From Candidatus Poseidoniales archaeon (GTDB lineage Archaea > Thermoplasmatota > Poseidoniia > Poseidoniales > Thalassarchaeaceae): a stretch of DNA of 38,689 nt. Positions 31,885 through 38,689 of this stretch are shown in pieces. Location of the stretch: NCBI GenBank assembly GCA_012959435.1, contig DUDF01000025.1, positions 1 through 38,689 on the forward strand. The letters run 5' to 3'. Below the pieces are notes generated by a model. The model did not search any database. It saw only the letters and a program-made list of their open reading frames with translations, and was not told where the DNA came from. A program made the translations under genes and the position numbers. Position 1 is the first letter of the stretch. The number at the start of each line of letters is the position of its first letter.

Positions 31885-33762
31885 TCATTCATCATCAACG
31901 ACTTCAAAGTCAGCATCAACAACATCGTTGCCATCAGCACTTGCTTCTTCCGCAGCTTCCTCTGATTCCATCTGGGCTGAGGCTGCTTCGTACAACTTTG
32001 CAGAGATTGCATGCATTGCCTCTTCCAATTCCTTAACCTTGGTTTGGATTGCAGCCTCATCAATATCTTCAATTTCTTTTGGCTTGCCATCTCCAACAAT
32101 GAGATCTTCAAGTTCCGTGAGTTTTTCTTCGACTGGTTCTTTATCCTCATCTGTAATTTTATCTTCGGCCTCTTTCAAGGTACGACGAGTCTGGTAGATG
32201 ATGCTGTCAGCGGAGTTTCGAATCTCGACCTTCCCCTTTCTTGAACTATCTTCTTCAGCGAATTTCTCAGCATCAGCAATCTTCTGTTGAATTTCATCTT
32301 CACTAAGTGAAGTTGCAGATTCAATTCGGATTGACTGTTCTTTGCCAGTACCCAAATCCTTTGCTGAAACGCTGACAATTCCATTTGCATCGATGTCAAA
32401 GGCGACTTCAATCTGCGGCATTCCCCTGGGTGCCGGTGGGATTCCTTCAAGGAAGAAACGCCCTAGTGTTATGTTGTCGCGAGCGAATTCACGCTCTCCT
32501 TGTAGGACATGGATTTCAACCGCTGGCTGATTATCGCTTGCAGTTGAAAAGGTTTCAGAGCGCTTTGTTGGAATTGTAGTATTTCGCTCAATCATTGGAG
32601 TAGTTACACCGCCAAGAGTTTCAATTCCAAGGCTAAGTGGTGTGACATCGAGTAGAAGTACATCAGTTACTGCATCATCACCAACAATGATTCCAGCTTG
32701 AAGTGCTGCACCAAGAGCAACTGCCTCATCAGGATTAATTCCCTTGTAGGTTTTATTTCCGAGTTCTTTCTCAATTGCTTCTTGCACTGCAGGAACTCTA
32801 GTTGAGCCTCCAATCAGTAAGATTTTGTCGATTTCAGAGGCGGAAATGCCTGCATCTTTGACCGCTTGACGGGTAGGCTTCATGGATTTTTCAACAAGCC
32901 CGCTGATGAGATCTTCGAACTTTGCTCGTGAGAGAGTTAGGTCAAGGTGAGCGGGTTGGCCATCTACCATTGTGATGAATGGAAGATTCATTTGTGCTTG
33001 GGCTGCCCCTGAGAGTTCGATTTTTGCTTTCTCTGCAGATTCTTTGAGACGGCTCATTGCTTGCAAGTCCTTTGACAAATCAATGCCACTGGATTTTTTG
33101 AATTCAGCAACTGCCCACTTGATTATTTCTTCATCAAAATCATCGCCACCGAGTTTGTTGTTTCCTGCAGTTGCTTTGACTTCAATTTGTGGTTGCCCAT
33201 CTATCATATAGATTTCAAGAACAGATACATCGAATGTACCGCCACCCAAATCGTAGACTAGAATGGTCTGGTCATCTTCTTTGTCAACCCCAAAAGCAAG
33301 TGCTGCTGCGGTTGGTTCGTTGATGATTCGCAGGACATCAAGCCCAGCAATTCTACCAGCATCTTTGGTTGCTTTACGCTGAGCATCAGTGAAGTATGCT
33401 GGACAGGTGATGACAGCTTGCTTCACCTCTTGTCCAAGATATGCTTCAGCATCTGCTTTCATCTTCTGAAGAATGAATGCAGAGACCTCTTGAGGGGTGT
33501 ATTCTGCATCATCGATTTTCTTGGTCCAATCGCTTCCCATCTCTCTCTTTACAGAAAGAATAGTGCGTTCAGAGTTAGTTACTGCTTGGCGTTTAGCAGT
33601 TACTCCTACCATGCGCTCTCCATCAGCAGCGAAGGCGACTACGCTCGGAGTCGTGCGCGCTCCTTCGGCGTTAGCGATGACTATCGCTTCGCCCCCTTCA
33701 ATAGTTGCTACACAACTATTTGTCGTTCCTAAATCAATTCCAATTACTGGGTTTTTTACCAT
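31885..33762 (-). CDS. dnaK: Hsp70 chaperone DnaK
   Basis: ATP-driven chaperone of the cytoplasm. The 625 residues contain [14 protein letters not shown] (phosphate loop 1), [51 protein letters not shown] (phosphate 2), [16 protein letters not shown] (adenosine site), and [15 protein letters not shown] (linker and start of the peptide-binding domain). The C-terminal lid ends in an acidic tail, [10 protein letters not shown]. Many archaea lack DnaK; where present it is thought to have come from bacteria. No grpE or dnaJ gene lies in the window. It follows the Hsp20-like gene by 13 bases. Confidence 0.97.
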   Translation of the reverse strand: MVKNPVIGIDLGTTNSCVATIEGGEAIVIANAEGARTTPSVVAFAADGERMVGVTAKRQAVTNSERTILSVKREMGSDWTKKIDDAEYTPQEVSAFILQKMKADAEAYLGQEVKQAVITCPAYFTDAQRKATKDAGRIAGLDVLRIINEPTAAALAFGVDKEDDQTILVYDLGGGTFDVSVLEIYMIDGQPQIEVKATAGNNKLGGDDFDEEIIKWAVAEFKKSSGIDLSKDLQAMSRLKESAEKAKIELSGAAQAQMNLPFITMVDGQPAHLDLTLSRAKFEDLISGLVEKSMKPTRQAVKDAGISASEIDKILLIGGSTRVPAVQEAIEKELGNKTYKGINPDEAVALGAALQAGIIVGDDAVTDVLLLDVTPLSLGIETLGGVTTPMIERNTTIPTKRSETFSTASDNQPAVEIHVLQGEREFARDNITLGRFFLEGIPPAPRGMPQIEVAFDIDANGIVSVSAKDLGTGKEQSIRIESATSLSEDEIQQKIADAEKFAEEDSSRKGKVEIRNSADSIIYQTRRTLKEAEDKITDEDKEPVEEKLTELEDLIVGDGKPKEIEDIDEAAIQTKVKELEEAMHAISAKLYEAASAQMESEEAAEEASADGNDVVDADFEVVDDE

Positions 33763-33775
33763 TTTTTCACGTCCT

Positions 33776-34345
33776 TCAAATTCTTAGAGTCATATCTAAT
33801 ATTCCATTGTTTAGCGACCATTCATCCATCGCTTCAACAACTCTGCCAATGTTGTACTTTCGTACTGGCCTTGGCCTGCCTTCAACCATTACGCTGACAA
33901 CTGAGTTGTCATTGGTGAGAATGACTTCAACGCCTTCGCCACTATCATCAATCTCATCAACTCGGCTGCAATCAAGAGTCAGAATCATTCTATCTCCATC
34001 AATGAAAATATCTTCTTCATTTACTGGTATCAACACTTCAGAATCAGATTTTGTTTCTTCCAAAGTTTCTACTTCAATGGACACTGGCTTTTTTTGTGGG
34101 AATTTTCCTCCCATCATTTTTGCCAAATCATTCATGGTTGCTTCCAAGTTCAGTTCGATCTTTTCACCAGCCATCTTTTCTGGGTCTATACCCATTTCAT
34201 CAAATTGACCACGAATTTGGTTCATCATACCTCGAATGGTTGCTGTATCCATTGGCATACCCATGTCGTTAAACATCTTCGAGAGTTGCTCTAGGAGTTT
34301 CTCTTCCCAGTCTTCTCCACCCGCTGTAAATTCTTTTTCTGACAT
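33776..34345 (-). CDS. Hsp20/alpha-crystallin-like chaperone, atypical
   Basis: A 189-residue protein. N-terminal half is helical and Met-rich ([20 protein letters not shown], then [14 protein letters not shown]) and not like classic small heat-shock proteins. The C-terminal half (about 110-189) looks like a CS/alpha-crystallin sandwich: [16 protein letters not shown], then [20 protein letters not shown], ending [11 protein letters not shown], which parallels the NGVL motif of Hsp20. It is the first gene of an operon with dnaK and is divergent from thermosome, so a heat-shock role is likely. It may act as a holdase. Identity is moderate because the N-terminal part is unusual. Confidence 0.65.
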   Translation of the reverse strand: MSEKEFTAGGEDWEEKLLEQLSKMFNDMGMPMDTATIRGMMNQIRGQFDEMGIDPEKMAGEKIELNLEATMNDLAKMMGGKFPQKKPVSIEVETLEETKSDSEVLIPVNEEDIFIDGDRMILTLDCSRVDEIDDSGEGVEVILTNDNSVVSVMVEGRPRPVRKYNIGRVVEAMDEWSLNNGILDMTLRI

Positions 34346-34379
34346 GCCAATCTCTCACTTGTTAACCTGTGGTTGTATA

Positions 34380-34429
34380 GTGCGAATAGCCAGGCATATA
34401 TGAACCCTTGTGATTCACTATATTCGCAC
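34380..34429. promoter_or_regulatory. Divergent heat-shock promoter region with long inverted repeat
   Basis: GTGCGAATA (34380-34388) and TATTCGCAC (34421-34429) form perfect 9-bp arms 32 bases apart. Between them is CATATATG (34395-34402), a palindromic TATA-like core suited to the minus-strand hsp20-dnaK operon. CTATATT in the right arm (34419-34425) could serve the thermosome side, though that would leave a long leader. The region lies between two chaperone units, so a heat-shock regulator site is likely. The rest of the gap up to 34564 shows only weak AT-rich signals. Confidence 0.55.
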
Positions 34430-34564
34430 ATCAAGTATGTAATACACAGAATTAACTTGTTGAATGAATAATTCTTGCCCAGTTTTGGCTAGTGTTGGAG
34501 GTAATTTTCCATCCCTACCACCCGTCCATCGGCCTTAAGAAACACCCGTCTCTCGGCTTGGTTA

Positions 34565-36175
34565 ATGGTAACTCAAGAGCACGAGTCTCTACTCAGTGAG
34601 ACTGAGCGTTCACAGGGTCGTGTTGCATTGCGAAACAATGTTGCCGCCGCTTCTGCATTGGCAGATGCAGTTCGTAGTACCTTAGGTCCAAAGGGCCTTG
34701 ACAAAATGTTGGTCAGCGGTGAAGGTGGAGTAACTGTCACCAATGATGGTGTTACTGTGCTTGAAACCGCCAAGGTTGAACATCCAACTGCTAAGATGCT
34801 GATAGCACAGTCTAGCGCTCAGGACAGAGAGGCTGGCGATGGCACCACAAGTACCGTTATTTTGACTGCCGAATTACTGCAGAATGCATTAGAATTGATT
34901 GAGATGGGGGTTCATCCAACCCTCGTTGAGAAAGGATATCGGTTGGCAAGTAAGGAAGCAATGAGTCACCTACAACAGATGTCAAAAGAAGCTACTGAAG
35001 AGGATTCACTTCGCTCAGTAATGACTTCACTATCTGGTAAATCAGACGAAGGCGTTCGTCATCATCTCTCACAACTTGCAGTTTCTGCTGCTACATCGTT
35101 AGCAACCGAGGTAAATGGGAAAATCGAGGCTGATCCAACTTTAGTCAAGAAGGTAAATGATGGTGGCCGACCTAGTACTGAAAGCGAATTGGTGTCAGGA
35201 CTAGTGATTGCAAAAGAGCCAATTCACACTGAAATGAAGATGTTTCCAGACGGTGGTAAAATCCTAATCCTTGATGGTGGGATTAGCCGCCGCAAACCCG
35301 ACCTTGATATCAGTCTCAAAGTCACTACTATTGGTATGACATCAGCTCTTAATGCACAAGAGATGGCGGACATCCAGAATCGCGTAGATATCATTGCTGC
35401 AACCGGTTGTAATCTTCTATGTGCACGTGACGGAATAGATGATGATGCTAGTAACATGTTACTTGCTGCGGGAATCACATCGTACCGCAGAATTGAGAAG
35501 CCCGACCTAGAATTACTGGCCAGAACTACTGGGGCATTGGTAGTTCACGAGCCCACATTAGCTAAGCCCGAAGACCTTGGTAACTTCACATCACTCAACA
35601 CCCAGAATTGGAATGGCGTCTCACAGATGCAACTCATAGGTAGCGAAAAGGGAGGACTCACATTGATTGTTCGCGGCACTACTAAGACTCGGATTGACGA
35701 AGTCTCTCGTGGCTTTGATGATGCATCAGGCGTTGCTTGTGGTCTTGTAAGAGACCCACGCATTTTACCTGGTGGTGGCGCAACACAGATGGCTTTAGCC
35801 CGCCACTTGCGAAAGATTGCACCAACCGTTCCCGGGCGAGAACAATTAGCAATTGAGGCATTTTCTGGTGCACTAGAATCAATTCCTAGAATCCTCTCTG
35901 AGAATGCTGGCCTTTCACCTCTTGATGAGGTATTGAGGCTCAATGCCGCACAAGAAGAAGGCGGCGATTGGATAGGCCTCAACATGTATTCAGGTGAGAC
36001 TGAATCAATGTATGATGCTGGTATTATTGAGCCACTGGTAGTCAGCCTCAATGCGATTTCAGGTGCTATGGAAGCAGCCGTTTCAGTGCTAAGAATTGAT
36101 GATGTCTTGTGGGCTAATCAAGACCCATCAATCCCAGATTGGGAAAAATCCGATGGCTCTGTAGGTGAAACATAA
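34565..36175 (+). CDS. Thermosome subunit (group II chaperonin)
   Basis: Subunit of the archaeal double-ring chaperonin that folds proteins with ATP. The 536 residues contain ADAVRSTLGPKGLDKMLV (33-50), VTNDGVTVLETAKVEHPTAK (58-77), AGDGTTSTVILTAEL (90-104, catalytic Asp), LILDGGISRRKPDL region in the apical domain, LPGGGATQMALARHLRKI and the late RIDDVLWANQDPS. The apical domain and the intermediate loop SRGFDDASGVACGLV differ from common thermosomes, so it may be a divergent paralogue. It lacks the Gly-Gly-Met tail of many archaeal homologues. It is divergent from the hsp20-dnaK operon across a palindrome-rich promoter. Confidence 0.93.
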   Translation: MVTQEHESLLSETERSQGRVALRNNVAAASALADAVRSTLGPKGLDKMLVSGEGGVTVTNDGVTVLETAKVEHPTAKMLIAQSSAQDREAGDGTTSTVILTAELLQNALELIEMGVHPTLVEKGYRLASKEAMSHLQQMSKEATEEDSLRSVMTSLSGKSDEGVRHHLSQLAVSAATSLATEVNGKIEADPTLVKKVNDGGRPSTESELVSGLVIAKEPIHTEMKMFPDGGKILILDGGISRRKPDLDISLKVTTIGMTSALNAQEMADIQNRVDIIAATGCNLLCARDGIDDDASNMLLAAGITSYRRIEKPDLELLARTTGALVVHEPTLAKPEDLGNFTSLNTQNWNGVSQMQLIGSEKGGLTLIVRGTTKTRIDEVSRGFDDASGVACGLVRDPRILPGGGATQMALARHLRKIAPTVPGREQLAIEAFSGALESIPRILSENAGLSPLDEVLRLNAAQEEGGDWIGLNMYSGETESMYDAGIIEPLVVSLNAISGAMEAAVSVLRIDDVLWANQDPSIPDWEKSDGSVGET

Positions 36176-36290
36176 ACGGGGTTTAGACTCACCTGAATAC
36201 ATTTCTCTGGACGCACAAGGGTCCGGACTGCCGAATTTGCATACAGAATATTCTAGAAAATCTGATTAAAGGATAAGACCACTCGGAAAT

Positions 36291-38689
36291 ATGCGCAAGG
36301 AAGCGATAGCCAAGATGCTGGTCCTGCTGATGCTGGCAGCGACTGGTGGATACATGATAATGAACAATGAAGAAATCTACTCGGAATCACCTGAAGAGGA
36401 CCTCCGAAACAAGGAGGTTAGTGACGATTGGGAAGTCTACTATGTCCAGAGCGATGATGACCTACCCGTCTGTGACTCTGCCATCTGGGGAATACTGTAC
36501 TATGTCGCAGCCACTTCTGGATTTGAGACCTGCACAAGTGCAGGATGGGTTTTCGTTGACCTGACCGGGCCGTCTGGCATGGATGGAACCAACGGAACCA
36601 ATGGAACCAACGGAACCAATGGAAACAACGGAACCAATGGAAACAACGGAACCAATGGAAACAACGGAACCAATGGAAACAACGGAATCGACGGCCAAGA
36701 TGGAACGAACGGGACCAACGGCCAGGATGGTGCTGATGGTATTAATGGAATCAATGGAGCTAACGGAACTGATAGCCCGGATGGTGCAGACGGCATTGAT
36801 GGAATCAATGGAAATAACGGAACCGATGGAGCAAACGGCCAGAACGGTGCTGACGGCATTGATGGTCAAGATGGAACCAATGGAAACAATGGAACCGATG
36901 GAGCAAACGGCCAGAACGGTGCTGATGGAATCGATGGCCAAGATGGAACCATTGGAAACAATGGAACCGATGGAGCAAACGGCCAGAACGGTGCTGATGG
37001 AATCGATGGCCAAGATGGAACCAATGGAAACAATGGAACCGATGGAGCAAACGGCCAGAACGGTGCTGACGGAACCAATGGAACTGACGGCCAGAACGGT
37101 GCTGACGGAACCAATGGAACTGACGGCCAGAACGGTGCTGGCGGAACCAATGGAACTGACGGCCAGAACGGTGCTGACGGAACCAACGGAACCAATGGCC
37201 ACAGCGCGCTGGCAGTGACCAGTAACGAACCCTCTGGAACGAATTGCGCCAACGGGGGCATCAAGATTGAGGTGGGAGTTGACGACGACGATGACGGGGT
37301 TCTGGATGCGAGCGAAATAGACAGCACCCAGTATGTCTGTAACGGAGATGACGGACAGGATGGAACCAACGGCAGTTCCTCATCTAACACTCTGTTGACC
37401 CGCATCTCCGCCCCCACCTTGCAAGAATGTGCCGAAGGAGCGCGTCTTGTGGAGCAGGGCCTAGACAATGGCAACGGTGGCGGAACGGCCCAAAACGGCA
37501 TTCTTGAGACCGGTGAGGTGGACTTCACCACGACCTACTGCAGAAACTATGTGGCAACAAGGGTCGTCGATATCAACCCTGGCTCTGGTGATGGTTCTCC
37601 AAGTGACATCGCTTTCATGGGCACTCGGCTCTTCTTCACTGCCAGAGACGCCAGCACAGGGTTGGAACTATGGTCACACGAAACCACCAATGGTTCGACA
37701 TGGCGGATTACCGACCTCAGAACAGGTAGCGGCAACTCATTTACTGCTTCATACGATTTCTTGGTGATGGGAACTCGACTCTATTTTGAGGCGACTAACT
37801 ATGGCGGGAACCGCGAGCTATGGGCGCACGAGACGACCAATTCCTCAACTTGGCAGGTGGCCGATGTAATATCCGGCACCAACTCGGGTGGTGCGAAAAC
37901 AATCACACACTTGGGTACAAGGCTTTACTTCATTGCAAACGACGGAACCAGCGGCTACGAACTTTGGGCGCACGAGACGACCAACGCATCCACTTGGCGA
38001 GTGACTGATATCTGGTCCGGTTCAGGGAGCGGGCTAGCTGTATTTTCAGGAAGTGGCATCACAGTCATGGGGACTCGCCTCTACTTTGAGGCGGACGATG
38101 GAAGTAGTGGACAAGAATTGTGGACATACGAATCCGTCAACGACTCAACTTGGCAAGTAGTCGACATCAATTCAGGCGGAAATGCGCAACCGGCTTACAT
38201 TACAGCCGTAGGAACTCGGCTCTATTTCCAAGCAAACAACGGTAACAGCGGCTCGGAATTATGGGCTCACGAAACCACTAACGATTCGACATGGCAAGCG
38301 GCTGACATTGACTCTACAAACAACGGTTTCGCACACGATATTGTGGCCATAGGAACCCGATTATTTTTCGAAGCTAACGACGGAAGCACCGGCAGGGAAT
38401 TATGGACTCACGAAACGACAAACAACTCAACTTGGCAGGTAGCAGATATTCAATTCGGCAGCGGAGGAGCAGAGGCGAACTACATCACAGCCATGGGAAC
38501 TCGGATTTTCTTTGAAGCAAATGACGGTAGTGGGCGGGAACTGTGGACGCACGATATGGGCTCAGGAAATACTTGGCAAATTGCCGACATAAATTCCGGA
38601 AGCGCAGGAGCAAGTTACATTGCGGTTTTGGGCTCAGAATTATACTTACAGGCAGATGACGGCGGCAGTGGCGCCGAACTATGGAAGTT
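36291..38689 (+). CDS. Giant collagen-like / ELW-repeat surface protein, N-terminal part (runs off right edge)
   Basis: Open from the ATG at 36291 to the window end (799 full codons, no stop). Order: short membrane or signal helix (about 8-24); Cys-containing head ending GWVFVDL (about 40-90); 70 collagen-like triplets (residues 93-302), all starting with Gly except one SPD; a region with [20 protein letters not shown] (like the DUF7151 unit often beside collagen repeats); a Cys-rich spacer; then from about residue 443 tandem units of about 48 residues with [17 protein letters not shown] and STWQVADI, eight ELW motifs seen. The triplets use Asn, Asp, Thr, Gln and almost no proline. By my count about 16 NGT sequons lie in the collagen part. 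Probably an exposed fibre or adhesin. Richer in G and C than its neighbours. Confidence 0.85.
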   Translation, partial: MRKEAIAKMLVLLMLAATGGYMIMNNEEIYSESPEEDLRNKEVSDDWEVYYVQSDDDLPVCDSAIWGILYYVAATSGFETCTSAGWVFVDLTGPSGMDGTNGTNGTNGTNGNNGTNGNNGTNGNNGTNGNNGIDGQDGTNGTNGQDGADGINGINGANGTDSPDGADGIDGINGNNGTDGANGQNGADGIDGQDGTNGNNGTDGANGQNGADGIDGQDGTIGNNGTDGANGQNGADGIDGQDGTNGNNGTDGANGQNGADGTNGTDGQNGADGTNGTDGQNGAGGTNGTDGQNGADGTNGTNGHSALAVTSNEPSGTNCANGGIKIEVGVDDDDDGVLDASEIDSTQYVCNGDDGQDGTNGSSSSNTLLTRISAPTLQECAEGARLVEQGLDNGNGGGTAQNGILETGEVDFTTTYCRNYVATRVVDINPGSGDGSPSDIAFMGTRLFFTARDASTGLELWSHETTNGSTWRITDLRTGSGNSFTASYDFLVMGTRLYFEATNYGGNRELWAHETTNSSTWQVADVISGTNSGGAKTITHLGTRLYFIANDGTSGYELWAHETTNASTWRVTDIWSGSGSGLAVFSGSGITVMGTRLYFEADDGSSGQELWTYESVNDSTWQVVDINSGGNAQPAYITAVGTRLYFQANNGNSGSELWAHETTNDSTWQAADIDSTNNGFAHDIVAIGTRLFFEANDGSTGRELWTHETTNNSTWQVADIQFGSGGAEANYITAMGTRIFFEANDGSGRELWTHDMGSGNTWQIADINSGSAGASYIAVLGSELYLQADDGGSGAELWK
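36612..36683 (+). repeat. 18-bp tandem repeat, four copies
   Basis: GGAACCAATGGAAACAAC four times without change, coding for GTNGNN in the collagen-like region. Confidence 0.92.
36819..37034 (+). repeat. 72-bp tandem repeat, three copies plus half
   Basis: Unit of eight triplets ([24 protein letters not shown]) at 36819, 36891 and 36963, nearly identical at DNA level. A half copy follows at 37035-37070. One copy has GTI in place of GTN. Confidence 0.9.
37071..37178 (+). repeat. 36-bp tandem repeat, three copies
   Basis: Unit of four triplets ([12 protein letters not shown]) at 37071, 37107 and 37143; the second copy ends GAG from one base change. Confidence 0.9.
37617..38689 (+). repeat. 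ELW-type protein repeats of about 48 residues
   Basis: Degenerate tandem repeats with eight visible ELW motifs. Each unit has a GTRLYF-like strand, an ELWxHE strand and STWQVADI. The pattern resembles the bacterial ELWxxDGT repeats found in beta-propeller-like exoproteins, but with HETTN in place of DGT. It continues beyond the edge. Confidence 0.85.

Noticed and set aside
34346-34564. CIRCE heat-shock element near dnaK
   Set aside because: No TTAGCACTC-type inverted repeat is present; the repeat found is different.
36612-37178. Possible CRISPR array
   Set aside because: Repeats are contiguous coding triplets with no unique spacers and no cas genes in the window.
36462-37202. Long minus-strand frame rich in Ser/Ile/Val repeats opposite the collagen region
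   Set aside because: It is a shadow of the Gly-X-Y triplet repeats on the plus strand; the true plus-strand frame has a start, signal-like helix and continues open to the edge.
36583-37218. Plus-strand MEPTEP-like repeat frame
   Set aside because: It is another frame of the same tandem repeats; it starts and ends with the repeat block and has no upstream start context.

Overview
The window reads as chromosomal DNA of a marine planktonic euryarchaeon, most likely Marine Group II (Poseidoniales/Poseidoniia). This is inferred from gene content, since no search could be run. Archaeal markers are a Bud32 kinase, Alba, a group II chaperonin (thermosome), a FlaI/FlaJ-type pilus locus and TATA boxes at archaeal spacing. 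They sit among bacterial-style genes (DnaK, PepA, M14 peptidase, crotonases, an AlkB-like membrane oxygenase, a BoxB-like epoxidase). The DNA is moderately AT-rich and gene-dense. No stretch longer than about 220 bases lacks a gene.

Layout. 1-2.1 kb: housekeeping genes (partial nadA, bud32, crcB, XTP pyrophosphatase). 2.1-6.3 kb: an acidic membrane protein, an enoyl-CoA hydratase and an ABC-2 transporter, all on the plus strand and tightly packed. 6.4-11.5 kb: a type IV pilus-like operon with one ATPase, two FlaJ/TadC membrane proteins and two small pilin-like proteins, behind a palindrome-rich promoter. 11.5-20.8 kb: an oxygen-dependent acyl/aromatic catabolism island. It holds an AlkB-like di-iron hydroxylase, a P-loop kinase, an aldehyde dehydrogenase, a PaaG-like crotonase, a 3-hydroxyacyl-CoA dehydrogenase, an unknown 187-residue protein, a BoxB-like epoxidase, a second crotonase and a thiolase. 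20.9-21.9 kb: tRNA-Gly(GCC), Alba and an ArsC-like phosphatase-fold protein. 21.9-31.8 kb: surface and peptide-use genes. These are a 1047-residue anchored exoprotein, a small conserved protein, an agmatinase-family enzyme, a secreted M14 carboxypeptidase, leucyl aminopeptidase, a VOC protein, a four-histidine membrane protein and a PGF-CTERM-like acidic protein. 31.9-36.2 kb: a divergent chaperone block (Hsp20-like and DnaK leftward, thermosome rightward). 36.3 kb to the right edge: the start of a very large collagen-like and ELW-repeat surface protein that runs off the window.

How the genes fit together. The most notable region is 11.5-20.8 kb. The BoxB-like protein retains the EExxH-type iron motifs of benzoyl-CoA 2,3-epoxidase and lies beside crotonase, dehydrogenase, thiolase and aldehyde dehydrogenase genes. 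That set of classes resembles the lower part of the aerobic benzoyl-CoA (box) or phenylacetyl-CoA route, but BoxA, a full-length BoxC and a CoA ligase are not seen here. A repeated CACTCCC motif lies in the divergent promoter region between the BoxB-like operon and the thiolase. The exopeptidases, pilus and repeat-rich surface proteins suggest a particle-associated or protein-scavenging heterotroph.
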